Source: an uncultured Collinsella sp. (lineage in GTDB: Bacteria; Actinomycetota; Coriobacteriia; Coriobacteriales; Coriobacteriaceae). Taken from it: a DNA stretch of 41,909 nt. Position 1 is the stretch's first letter. Every line of letters starts with the position of its first letter. Below, in pieces: positions 1 through 7,258 of the stretch. The stretch lies in assembly GCA_902476475.1 (NCBI GenBank), contig CABSDO010000004.1:1-41909 (forward strand), read 5' to 3'. The position numbers and the translations under genes are program-made. The notes beneath the pieces are model-generated. The model did no database searches and was not told the DNA's origin. It worked only from the letters and a program-made list of their open reading frames with translations.

Positions 1-200
1 AACAAATCCAAGTTAGACCATTTCAAATGGTTCGATGTCTGCCCGGATGCGACACAGCTTGTGTGTCCATCCTCGCAGTATCCGGTTCTCAAGGTGCACG
101 CTTTGCGGCTGATCCGGTCCGACCGGGCCGCGCGGCAAGGAGATATATTGCCAGACCGGAGGGCCCCCGTGGGCGGGAATCGCGCACTCCATATTTTGTT
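1..200 (-). other. Possible rRNA internal spacer or 23S leader (partial, at window edge)
   Basis: Read on the minus strand, this stretch contains CCTTGAGAACCGGATACTGC followed by short inverted repeats (for example CCATTTGAAATGG near position 30) and runs off the left edge. It resembles the spacer just before a bacterial 23S rRNA gene, where a TTGA(G/A)AAC(T/C)GGATA-type sequence is common. No 16S gene lies upstream on this strand inside the window, so if this is a spacer, either 16S is not linked here, an insertion separates them, or the assembly joins two loci. No protein is supported. This is a memory-based resemblance only. Confidence 0.4.
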
Positions 201-404
201 CACAAATGAATATGTCCCTCAGTCGCATCACTGAGGTTAAAACTGAAGCATTAGCTTCTGATATTGGCGATGACCAGCTGGTTTATAGGTGTTAAGGCAT
301 CGGTCATCTCTGGAGCGCTACTTTACTCCAAAGGCATCAGCTATTTGTTTCCCATCGGTAAAAGGCGGGTTTTGTTCGCCAAGCGTTCTTATATATAGAT
401 GGAT
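201..404. other. Intergenic, no gene seen
   Basis: No coding region with a plausible ribosome binding site is visible on either strand. Base composition becomes AT-richer toward the right. A short inverted repeat (CCTCAGTCG/TCACTGAGG, about 217-237) is the only structure noticed. Confidence 0.5.
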
Positions 405-460
405 ACGGGTTCGAACCCATGAAAGGGCGACAAAAAAAGACGGCCAACCGAAGTTGACCG
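405..460. repeat. 56-bp direct repeat, left copy (tRNA-Lys terminator copy)
   Basis: This is identical to 1691-1745 except for one extra A in the A-run. It contains a T-arm-like palindrome (GGGTTCGAACCC), a spacer, and most of the hairpin that terminates the tRNA-Lys transcript at the other copy. The two copies bracket a 1.2-kb AT-richer segment with the TraX-like gene, so the pair looks like a duplication made when that segment was inserted. Confidence 0.9.
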
Positions 461-464
461 CTTT

Positions 465-743
465 CTATTCTATGCTGGAGCATCCAGAGGGTGCTTCCGA
501 ACTCGTTTTCTCGCTGCCATTCATGCTTTCGAAGCATCTTTCGACCTTCGCAGTCTCATGTTTTGAGAATCTGCCGTGTTTATCACTGTTATCAATGAGT
601 GTGTGGAAGTGATCCTCATACAGATTCATGCGATCCGCCAGAGAACTGAGAAGCATCTTTCTGCAGCCCTCATTGTCTACCCTCGCATCTCTCAGGTCTT
701 CCGGAAATTCACAAGCAGTCTTAGGGTCAATTTGTTTCTGCTT
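465..743 (-). pseudogene. Open-frame fragment without a clear start
   Basis: An open frame of about 92 codons on the minus strand runs from after a stop at 744-746 to a stop at 465. It reads like real protein, with a hydrophilic mixed composition and segments such as DLRDARVDNEGC and YEDHFHTLIDNSDKHG. The only ATG is internal, at 656, with no convincing ribosome binding site. It lies downstream of the TraX-like gene inside the repeat-bounded segment. It may be a broken remnant of a mobile-element gene. I do not recognise the family. Confidence 0.25.
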
Positions 744-765
744 TCAGAGACTTGTTTGAGAGTTT

Positions 766-1563
766 TTAAAGACAGTTCAAAACAATAAGCGAGACACCAT
801 AAAGCAGAGCAAGATGTGCCGGATAGAAAATGTAGAAGAAATATTTCAGCTTCAGCCCTCGCTTGCCATTATAAAGATTGATAAGCAACAACGAAATTAT
901 CGCGGCAGCAACATCAGGATTAAAAATATTAGCTGTAGTGAACTCAAATCCGCCGCCAATTATATGGCATGACGAAAAGAGCACTGCACATACTGCAGCA
1001 AAGAACATCTTTGCTTTGCTGTCGTGGAATAAATAGAATGCAGCCACAAGCAGAATGCCATACGCACCGCCATCCAGCTTAGTGTATTCAGCTGCCAGTG
1101 CTGTCAAAACAATCAGAGCAATTTCTGCAATGTGCCTCTTCCATTTTGAAAGACTTTGTATCTTTTCCAGAATAATCAAAAAGACCAAGGAAAGCAGGAG
1201 CTCATACATAACATTCTGTTGCCGAAGGTCAAATAGCTGCCCGGTTTGAACGAAATCGTATATGGGCTCCGCAATGATTGCGAAGACAAGCATATTTCGC
1301 AGGTACTTCTTTATGTCATGAGTATGCAAAAATCCCTCAACTATCAAAAAGCAAAATAAGGGAAATGCAATTCTGCCAAGAACATGAAGCACATCCGAAG
1401 CCTCGCTTAGAATCGCCCACTGTTCGTCTGATATCTGATTGTACGATGCGTGAGTCATGATTCCATTGGTCAGGACGATCCTGCTTACATGATCGAGAAC
1501 CATCGAGATGGCCGCTGTTATCTTTAATGTGCTGCCGCTAATTCCGTATCTATCTGTTTTCAT
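766..1563 (-). CDS. TraX-family integral membrane protein
   Basis: The product is 265 residues with about seven hydrophobic segments and a short N-terminus reading LKITAAISMVLDHVSRI, the pattern of the TraX family (first helix with a conserved D-H pair). The family is named after the F-plasmid protein that N-acetylates pilin; many chromosomal members are probably acyltransferases acting on other envelope substrates. The start is the ATG at 1563, preceded by AAAGGA at normal spacing. Codon use is clearly more AT-rich than the neighbours. The gene lies between two copies of a 56-bp direct repeat, and its leader begins in a truncated copy of the tRNA-Lys 3' end. Acquisition by transfer is likely. 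Substrate is unknown. Confidence 0.75.
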   Translation of the reverse strand: MKTDRYGISGSTLKITAAISMVLDHVSRIVLTNGIMTHASYNQISDEQWAILSEASDVLHVLGRIAFPLFCFLIVEGFLHTHDIKKYLRNMLVFAIIAEPIYDFVQTGQLFDLRQQNVMYELLLSLVFLIILEKIQSLSKWKRHIAEIALIVLTALAAEYTKLDGGAYGILLVAAFYLFHDSKAKMFFAAVCAVLFSSCHIIGGGFEFTTANIFNPDVAAAIISLLLINLYNGKRGLKLKYFFYIFYPAHLALLYGVSLIVLNCL

Positions 1564-1575
1564 TTCTTTTTCCTT

Positions 1576-1600
1576 TCTTTGGGTGGGCCGTCAGGGGTTC
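1576..1600 (-). repeat. Truncated second copy of tRNA-Lys 3' end
   Basis: These 25 bases are identical to 1755-1779, which cover the T-loop to discriminator base of tRNA-Lys plus eight downstream bases. The identity stops inside the T loop. This is the pattern left when an element integrates at a tRNA 3' end and displaces the original end. Confidence 0.85.
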
Positions 1601-1690
1601 AGCCTGCTTCGCAGGCGGCCGCTGCGGCGCTTTCGCGCCTTGCGCGCTGCGCTGGCAAACGCTCGCGCGTTTACTCAGCTCCGCGCCCCG
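1601..1690. repeat. GC-rich hairpin element beside tRNA-Lys
   Basis: This contains consecutive small perfect hairpins: GCCTGC/GCAGGC (1602-1616), GGCGC/GCGCC (1626-1639) and AAACGC/GCGTTT (1657-1672). About 20 bases after the last hairpin comes the T-arm-like GGGTTCGAACCC (1693-1704). The same plan, with nearly the same spacing, is present beside tRNA-Gly at 10625-10712. No coding potential is credible. Confidence 0.7.
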
Positions 1691-1745
1691 ACGGGTTCGA
1701 ACCCATGAAAGGGCGACAAAAAAGACGGCCAACCGAAGTTGACCG
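1691..1745. repeat. 56-bp direct repeat, right copy
   Basis: Partner of 405-460, one A shorter. This copy includes the intact tRNA-Lys terminator stem and is presumably the original location, because it sits directly downstream of the complete tRNA. Confidence 0.9.
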
Positions 1746-1748
1746 TCT
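1718..1748 (-). terminator. Rho-independent terminator of tRNA-Lys
   Basis: On the minus strand an 11-bp stem (AGACGGTCAAC with GTTGGCCGTCT, one mismatch, TTCG loop) is followed by a run of T. It lies 15 bases beyond the tRNA 3' end. Confidence 0.85.
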
Positions 1749-1762
1749 CAACAATCTTTGGG

Positions 1763-1835
1763 TGGGCCGTCAGGGGTTCGAACCCTGGACCTTGGGATTA
1801 AAAGTCCCCTGCTCTGCCAGCTGAGCTAACGGCCC
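1763..1835 (-). tRNA. tRNA-Lys (anticodon TTT)
   Basis: The minus strand reads GGGCCGT for the 5' acceptor strand and ACGGCCC for the 3' strand, a GCTC/GAGC D stem, the anticodon loop CTTTTAA, and a T arm with GGTTCGAAC. The discriminator is A. The CCA end is not encoded (ACCC follows). Anticodon TTT decodes AAA/AAG. One mismatch (G-A) is seen at the top of the anticodon stem. Confidence 0.93.
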
Positions 1836-1844
1836 GCGGGTGGC

Positions 1845-1873
1845 ATTGTACCACGGTCTGGGACTATTCCCAA
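1845..1873 (-). promoter_or_regulatory. Promoter of tRNA-Lys
   Basis: On the minus strand TTGGGA (-35) and TACAAT (-10) are 17 bases apart, about 9 bases before the tRNA 5' end. The -35 element overlaps the last codons of the upstream aminopeptidase gene. Confidence 0.6.
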
Positions 1874-3144
1874 CTCCATTGGCCGTTCTGGAAAATCACA
1901 ACTTCACGTCCATCAGGCGTAATGCCCGTAATATCGATGTCGTCCGTGCCGATCATAAAATCGACGTGCGTGCTCGAGACGTTAACACCATGCTCCAGGA
2001 GCTCCTCCTTAGACATGTCGTACCCACCCTCGATGCATTCGGGGAAACCGACACCTAGCGCGAGATGGCAGCTAGCGTTCTCGTCATAGAGCGTATCGTA
2101 GAACAGAACACCACTTTCGCGGATCGGCGTGTTCTTGGAAATGAGCGCGACCTCTCCCAGGTGAGCAGCGCCCTCGTCAGTATCGATGATACTTGCGAGC
2201 GTTGCCTTGCCCACGCGGGCGTCGTAGTCCACCACGCGGCCGCCCTCGAACTTAATCCAAAAATCGTCGACTTTATTGCCGTGGTGGATGAGCGGCATGG
2301 CCGAGTACACGATACCGTCAGCGCGCATGCGATCGGGCGAAGTGAAGACTTCCTCGGTGGGAATGTTGGGGAAGAAGGGGTGCCCATCGGGCGTCTTGCC
2401 CTTGCCGCCGGCCCACTCGTGACCCTTCGTCATGCCAATCGTCAGATCGGTTCCATTTGCCGCGGTGTAATGCAGGCAGTCGAAACGATTGTCGTTCAGG
2501 AAACGCAGGTTCTTTTCGAATGCGGCGTCATGGAGCTCCCAGTCGCTCTCTGGGTCCTGGCCATCGGCGCGAGCGGTGTGCAGAATCGCATTCCACAGCT
2601 TATAGATTGCAACCTCATCGGCGTCTCCCGGGAACACCTCGCGCGCCCAAGCCACGACCGGAGCGCCGGCGATGCACCACGGATTGATGTTGTAATCCAG
2701 TCCACGGCGGAAAACTTTGCACTGCGTGTTCTTTGCCTTAGAAGCTGCAGCGGGCTTAGCGGGATCGATGCCCTTAAGGGCGGCGGGGTCCGCACCCTCG
2801 ATAAAGATAAAGCAGGCACCGTCCTGGGCCAGGGAATCCAGCTGCAGGCGCTTCCACTCGGGCGTCTGCTCAAAATAGCTTTTCTCGACATGCTCGTACG
2901 TGAGCCTCGTCACGGCATCATCGGCCCAGATGACCGTCACGTGGCCGGCGCCGGCAGCATAGGCCTCCGCGACCACCACGCGCGCAAACGGCGCGCACTC
3001 AACCGGAGACTGAACGACAACCTCCTGGCCGGGCTTAACGTTTACGCCCTTGCGGACAACCAGGCGCGCATAGTTTTTAATCTTGGGCTCCAGGGACTTC
3101 ATACCCTCCAGGGCCTCTTCGACCGTCAGGGCAGCTCGAATCAT
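1864..3144 (-). CDS. M29-family aminopeptidase
   Basis: The product is a thermophilic-aminopeptidase-like (AmpS/PepS, family M29) metallopeptidase of 426 residues, a cytosolic enzyme that removes N-terminal residues from peptides. Seen: the C-terminal ligand region with ASCHLALG and SSTHVDFMIG, and the glutamate-containing NIPTEEVFTSPDR in mid-protein, as in family members. An in-frame ATG exists four codons upstream, but the GGAG at 3151-3154 is correctly placed only for the ATG at 3144, so I chose that start. A terminator lies between it and the upstream gene, so expression needs read-through or an unseen promoter. The last codons carry the tRNA-Lys promoter. Confidence 0.9.
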   Translation of the reverse strand: MIRAALTVEEALEGMKSLEPKIKNYARLVVRKGVNVKPGQEVVVQSPVECAPFARVVVAEAYAAGAGHVTVIWADDAVTRLTYEHVEKSYFEQTPEWKRLQLDSLAQDGACFIFIEGADPAALKGIDPAKPAAASKAKNTQCKVFRRGLDYNINPWCIAGAPVVAWAREVFPGDADEVAIYKLWNAILHTARADGQDPESDWELHDAAFEKNLRFLNDNRFDCLHYTAANGTDLTIGMTKGHEWAGGKGKTPDGHPFFPNIPTEEVFTSPDRMRADGIVYSAMPLIHHGNKVDDFWIKFEGGRVVDYDARVGKATLASIIDTDEGAAHLGEVALISKNTPIRESGVLFYDTLYDENASCHLALGVGFPECIEGGYDMSKEELLEHGVNVSSTHVDFMIGTDDIDITGITPDGREVVIFQNGQWSWE

Positions 3145-3172
3145 GTGCCACTCCATCTATCTATAGAACAGT

Positions 3173-3202
3173 AAAAAGGCGCGCCGCAAAACGACGCGCC
3201 TT
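3173..3202 (-). terminator. Terminator after the small membrane protein gene
   Basis: On the minus strand the stem GGCGCGTCG/CGGCGCGCC (one G-T pair or mismatch) is followed by TTTTT. It follows the stop of the gene at 3233-3808 by about 30 bases. Confidence 0.8.
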
Positions 3203-3232
3203 ATATCTTAGCGATAAGTATGTATGCAAACG

Positions 3233-3808
3233 CTACTTCTTCTTGGAGTCCTTCTTGTCCTCCTCGGCAGCTGCGCGCTCGATAAGAGCGTTGAGCTTGT
3301 TCTCGGACATGCCCTCGGCCTGCGCGCGGTACATGTTGCGCAAGGGACGAATACGAGCGAAGTCGTAGATAAAGTCACCTAGGATGATGACATAGGACAA
3401 AACGATGCCGACCATCTGGACAGGGCTGGACACCATGCCAGCGGGAGCGAAGTACAGCGAGGCCCAAATTGCCACGACGAGCACCATGCCAATGGCGAGC
3501 ACAATCCACCAGATGCGACGGCGCTTGGTGTAGTCCTCGTCCTGCTTGAGGAGGATATTCGACACCGTATAGATGCGGTCCTCCTTGGCGCGCTGCTTAG
3601 CCTTGCGGGCGCGCTTCTCCTCTTTAGAGAGGCCCTCGAGGTTCTCGCCCTTCTCGAGCTCTTTGCGGCGTGCCTTAGACGAAGCCGGCACGACGCGAAC
3701 GGAGCTCGCTGCTTGGCGGGCGGGCTTAGCAGATGCGGCAGACTTGCGCGCAACCCCGGTAACTTCGTGGGATTGCGTGCGCTTGTTCGTGGCGCTACGG
3801 GTACTCAC
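3233..3808 (-). CDS. Membrane protein with basic N-terminal region, function unknown
   Basis: The product is 191 residues. The first ~95 residues are rich in Lys, Arg, Ala and Ser with no hydrophobic stretch. Two membrane helices follow (about 101-122 and 128-148), then a charged tail ending in KKDSKKK. The topology suggests cytoplasmic, positively charged ends. The GTG start abuts the TAA of purC, and its ribosome binding site (AAGGAG) lies inside the last purC codons, so translation is coupled. I do not recognise a named family; similar small two-helix proteins are conserved beside purC in related genomes only as far as I recall. Nucleic-acid or lipid binding by the basic region would be a guess. 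Confidence 0.8.
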   Translation of the reverse strand: MSTRSATNKRTQSHEVTGVARKSAASAKPARQAASSVRVVPASSKARRKELEKGENLEGLSKEEKRARKAKQRAKEDRIYTVSNILLKQDEDYTKRRRIWWIVLAIGMVLVVAIWASLYFAPAGMVSSPVQMVGIVLSYVIILGDFIYDFARIRPLRNMYRAQAEGMSENKLNALIERAAAEEDKKDSKKK

Positions 3809-4696
3809 TTATGCGTTCTCCTTCATGCTTGTGAACTGGGAGCCCGTGATGATCTGGAAGGCCTCGCGATAGCGCTCGGACGTGCCATCGATGACCTCGG
3901 CGGGCAGGTGCGGGGTCTCCCCCGTCATATCCCAGTTGGCCTTGAGCCAATTGCGGACGAATTGCTTGTCGTAGCTAGGCTGGATCTTGCCCTCCTCGTA
4001 GCTGGCAGCAGGCCAGAAACGGCTGGAGTCGGGCGTGAGGCACTCGTCGATCAGCGTGACCTTGCCATCGATGACACCAAACTCGAACTTGGTGTCGGCA
4101 ATGATGATGCCACGGGTCGCGGCGTACTCGGCAGCGGCCTTGTAGATCTTGAGGGAAAGGTCACGAATCTGCGTGGCGATGTCCTCGCCCACGATCTCGC
4201 AGCAACGCTCGAACGAGATGTTCTCGTCGTGGTCACCGATCTCGGCCTTCGTGGACGGCGTGAACAACGGCTCGGGAAGCTTGGAAGCCTCGGTCAGGCC
4301 CTCAGGCAGCTGGATGCCGCAGACGGTGCCGTTCTCGTCGTAGGTCTTCTTGCCCGAACCGGTCAGATAGCCGCGGACGATGCACTCGATAGGAATCGTC
4401 TGGGCCTTCTTAACCAGCATGGCGCGGCCAGCGAGGTAGTCACGATACTCAGCAAACTCCTCGGGGAAATCCGCCGGGTCGATGGAAACGAGATGGTTGG
4501 GGACGATGTCGGCAAACTTATCGAACCAGAATGCCGAGATGCGATTGAGCACCTCTCCCTTAAACGGAATCTCGTCGGGAAGAATGAAGTCGAACGCAGA
4601 AATGCGGTCGGTGGCGACCATCAGCAGGTTTTCACCGGCATCGTAAATATCACGAACCTTGCCACGGGAATCCGGACGACGCTCCATCGTTGTCAC
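3809..4696 (-). CDS. purC: SAICAR synthetase (phosphoribosylaminoimidazole-succinocarboxamide synthase)
   Basis: This enzyme catalyses ATP-dependent joining of CAIR and aspartate in purine synthesis. Seen: the N-terminal nucleotide-binding SRGKVRDIYDAG, the DRISAFDF segment, ECIVRGYLTGSG and the C-terminal LIDECLTPDSSRFW. Length, about 295 residues, fits the longer form of the family. The GTG at 4696 is preferred over the GTG at 4705 because AAGGAG (4705-4710) is eight bases before the former and touches the latter. It is followed without a gap by a small membrane protein gene. purB, two steps later in use of the same intermediate, is 5.5 kb away on the same strand. Confidence 0.95.
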   Translation of the reverse strand: MTTMERRPDSRGKVRDIYDAGENLLMVATDRISAFDFILPDEIPFKGEVLNRISAFWFDKFADIVPNHLVSIDPADFPEEFAEYRDYLAGRAMLVKKAQTIPIECIVRGYLTGSGKKTYDENGTVCGIQLPEGLTEASKLPEPLFTPSTKAEIGDHDENISFERCCEIVGEDIATQIRDLSLKIYKAAAEYAATRGIIIADTKFEFGVIDGKVTLIDECLTPDSSRFWPAASYEEGKIQPSYDKQFVRNWLKANWDMTGETPHLPAEVIDGTSERYREAFQIITGSQFTSMKENA

Positions 4697-4727
4697 GTGA
4701 GTCACTCCTTACCTAAATACGACAGAA

Positions 4728-4747
4728 ATGCGGGTTCTTTCCCGCAT
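4728..4747 (-). terminator. Weak terminator after the histidine kinase gene
   Basis: A seven-base stem ATGCGGG/CCCGCAT is followed on the minus strand by TTTCTG. It lies between the kinase stop and purC. The short T run makes it a weak candidate. Confidence 0.4.
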
Positions 4748-4805
4748 GTTTTCGCAAACTCGGAGCGGCAGGGACGCGGCCCCTCCTTCACCGAATAGCG
4801 AAAAG

Positions 4806-6371
4806 CTAGTGCTCCATTGTAGTAGATGCCGCGTCCGCCGTGTGCTCGCGGGGCAGATGAATTGTAAAAGTCGTACCCTTTCCAAGCTCCGACTCCACGG
4901 ATATGTAGCCATGGTGACGCTCGACGATCTGCTTGGTCACGGCGAGGCCGACGCCCAGGCCGCCAGCTTCGCGGGCGCGGCTGGCATCGGCGCGCCAAAA
5001 CCGCCCGAAAATGCGCGACAGATCGTCCTTGGCAATACCGATGCCGGTATCAGAAACGGCAATGCTGACGTGCCTGCGGTCACTGAGCACCGACACCACG
5101 ACCCAACCGCCCTCGGGGGTGTAGCGCATGGCGTTGCTCATGAGGTTGATAACACATTGCGTGATCATGTCGGGATCGGCCTCGACGACATCGTCGTGCC
5201 CTTGGGTTTCATCTGCAAAGCGAAGACGAAGGTCACGGTCGGCAAACAGACGCTCCTGGCCGTTCACAATCGATCGCACGAACGGAACCATGTCCACCGG
5301 TTCTAGATTGAGCGGAGCCGTGCTGTTTTCCATACGCGATAGGTCGAGCATCTGCTGCACCAGACGAGCCAGGCGACGCGTCTCGGAAGCAACGGTCTCC
5401 AGGTGTTCGTCGTCGGTGGGATACACACCGTCTTGCATGGCCTCGACCGTTGCAAGCATGGCCATGAGCGGCGTGCGCAGCTCGTGGGCAACATCAGAGG
5501 TCAGGCGCTTCTCGTGCTTCATATCTTTCTCGAGTGAGGTGGCCATCTCGTCGAAGGTCTCTCCCAGCTGATCGATCTCGTCATCACCGCGCAGTCCCGT
5601 GCGAGCCGACAGGTCGCCGTCACGGATTTGCTTTGCGGTACTGGTGATGCGATGAATCGGCTTGGTGAGCATGCGCGACACGAGCGATCCGATAACGACC
5701 GAAATGCAGATTGCAACAACCGCGGCGAGGGCCATGGCGTTAAAGGTCTTCTCCCTAAACGCAGAGTCCGCCTTGGTGAGCAGCGCGTCGGAGCCGATGG
5801 CCCACAGCTTTACCTGTCCGACATGCTCGCCGGAAGACGTTACAATCTCGACGTTAGCAACGCTATCGGAGTCGGTTGGAGCAGACGAGACCGGGCTATG
5901 CGAGGCCTTTTTACCGCTCGAGCTGCTCGACGGCGATTCGCTCTCGCGTACATCGGCGGTCGCGCTTGCCGAGGGCCAGGAATCGTCATAAACGATCACG
6001 CCCTTTTTATTGACGACCTGCATACCCAGATCGTCGGAAACCAAACTCGACGTTGCGACCGTGCGCAGTTCCCCCGCGGTCCAAGAGCCGTTTTCCTCAT
6101 ATGAGGTTGCCAACTTCTCGGCAGCGGAATTTGCGATTTCGACGATATTGGAGCGCGTGTAATCCGAAAAGACCGTGCCCCACACAACAGAGACAACGCC
6201 CACCAGCACCAATACCGTCATGAGCGATGTCAGAGCAAAAGCAAGTGCCATGCGCGAGGGATAGCTCATCGTTGGCCGTGAATCGGAACGAGGCGTGTTC
6301 CAACTAGCCTTGGAACCCGCCTCGCTCTCCTGCTTGTGCTTTTGTCCGATTTCAAAGCGCGCAGGTGTCAT
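4806..6371 (-). CDS. Sensor histidine kinase with HAMP domain
   Basis: The product is a 521-residue membrane sensor of the OmpR-partner type. Layout: a polar N-terminal tail of 40 residues, helix 1 (41-68), an extracytoplasmic sensor region (69-208) with a Ser-rich stretch near 145-170, helix 2 (211-231), HAMP (231-283), the phospho-acceptor SDVAHELRTPL with His296, and a C-terminal ATP-binding domain with NAMRYTPEGG (N box), DTGIGI and GLGVGLAV. The start lies 11 bases after the regulator stop with AGGGA upstream, so it forms an operon with the regulator. The ligand is unknown. The 40-residue N-terminal tail and the Ser-rich insert may vary between strains. Confidence 0.93.
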   Translation of the reverse strand: MTPARFEIGQKHKQESEAGSKASWNTPRSDSRPTMSYPSRMALAFALTSLMTVLVLVGVVSVVWGTVFSDYTRSNIVEIANSAAEKLATSYEENGSWTAGELRTVATSSLVSDDLGMQVVNKKGVIVYDDSWPSASATADVRESESPSSSSSGKKASHSPVSSAPTDSDSVANVEIVTSSGEHVGQVKLWAIGSDALLTKADSAFREKTFNAMALAAVVAICISVVIGSLVSRMLTKPIHRITSTAKQIRDGDLSARTGLRGDDEIDQLGETFDEMATSLEKDMKHEKRLTSDVAHELRTPLMAMLATVEAMQDGVYPTDDEHLETVASETRRLARLVQQMLDLSRMENSTAPLNLEPVDMVPFVRSIVNGQERLFADRDLRLRFADETQGHDDVVEADPDMITQCVINLMSNAMRYTPEGGWVVVSVLSDRRHVSIAVSDTGIGIAKDDLSRIFGRFWRADASRAREAGGLGVGLAVTKQIVERHHGYISVESELGKGTTFTIHLPREHTADAASTTMEH

Positions 6372-6382
6372 ATGTGATTTCC

Positions 6383-7105
6383 CTATTTCTCGTCCGACTT
6401 ATCGGTCTTGGCCGGAGCCTCGAAGCGATAGCCAACACCATGGACGGTGTAGAGCCACTTGGGCTTCTTGGGATCATCGCCCAGCTTGGCGCGAAGATTC
6501 TTCACATGGCTATCGATGGTGCGCTCATAGCCCTCAAAGTCATACCCGAGCACTTTCTCGACCAGCTCCATGCGGTTATACACACGGCCGGGATGGCGGG
6601 CGAGCGTGGTGAGCAGCTTGAACTCGGAAGCCGTCAGATCGACTTCCTTGCCCTCGACTAAGATCTTGTGGCCCGAGATATCGATGACCAGATCGCCGAA
6701 GTCGAGCACCTCGACGGCGGGCTCGTCGGCCTGATGGGCACGGCGGAACAGAGCGCGAACGCGGGCGACGAGCTCGCGCGGCGAGAATGGCTTAATCAGA
6801 TAGTCGTCGGCGCCGAGCTCAAGACCGATAATACGGTCCTCGATCTCGCCCTTAGCCGTCAGCATGATGATGGGGACATCCGAGGTATCGCGAATGGTGC
6901 GGCAAACGCGCTCGCCGGGAATCTTGGGGAGCATAAGGTCGAGCACGACCAGGTCGAACTGATGCTTCTCGAACTCCTCGATCGCGGACTGGCCGTCGCC
7001 GACGCCCACAACCCAGTAGCCTTCGCGCTCGAGATAGGCAGCGACGGCGTCACGGATTGCCTTCTCATCCTCGACCAGCAGAATCTTTTTTGCATCTGAA
7101 GCCAT
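6383..7105 (-). CDS. OmpR/PhoB-family response regulator
   Basis: The product is a 240-residue regulator. The receiver domain (1-120) has the acidic pair E12-D13, the phospho-acceptor Asp56 in VVLDLMLP, Thr in MLTAKG and Lys in LIKPFSP. The C-terminal winged helix (about 140-230) has the usual KEVDLTASEFKLL and RTIDSHVKNLRAKLG segments that contact DNA. The ATG at 7105 is preferred over an upstream TTG because a G-rich ribosome binding site is placed for it. It is the first gene of the pair with the kinase. The targets are not evident from the sequence. Confidence 0.94.
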   Translation of the reverse strand: MASDAKKILLVEDEKAIRDAVAAYLEREGYWVVGVGDGQSAIEEFEKHQFDLVVLDLMLPKIPGERVCRTIRDTSDVPIIMLTAKGEIEDRIIGLELGADDYLIKPFSPRELVARVRALFRRAHQADEPAVEVLDFGDLVIDISGHKILVEGKEVDLTASEFKLLTTLARHPGRVYNRMELVEKVLGYDFEGYERTIDSHVKNLRAKLGDDPKKPKWLYTVHGVGYRFEAPAKTDKSDEK

Positions 7106-7160
7106 AACACGGCCCCCCTGTCTCAATTAGCTAAGAACAAGCCCATTTTAACGCACCTGA

Positions 7161-7199
7161 GCCCGCCGGATGCCGCTATGACGCGGCAGCTCGGCGGGC
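7161..7199. other. Long hairpin between lipoprotein and regulator genes
   Basis: The outer stem GCCCGCCG/CGGCGGGC and inner stem TGCCGC/GCGGCA have small internal bulges. No T run follows on the minus strand, so it may be a Rho-dependent or processing structure, or part of the leader of the regulator operon. Confidence 0.5.
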
Positions 7200-7258
7200 G
7201 GTACTCACAATTACAACGCGTTTATTCCCCTGTTGGCGCCTTTTTAACCCCTCTAAGC

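Noticed and set aside
27..209. Plus-strand 60-codon open frame at the left edge
   Set aside because: No ribosome binding site. The sequence looks like an rRNA spacer on the other strand.
2065..3174. Long plus-strand open frame opposite the M29 gene
   Set aside because: It mirrors a clear metallopeptidase gene in a GC-rich sequence, and has no ribosome binding site and no family resemblance.
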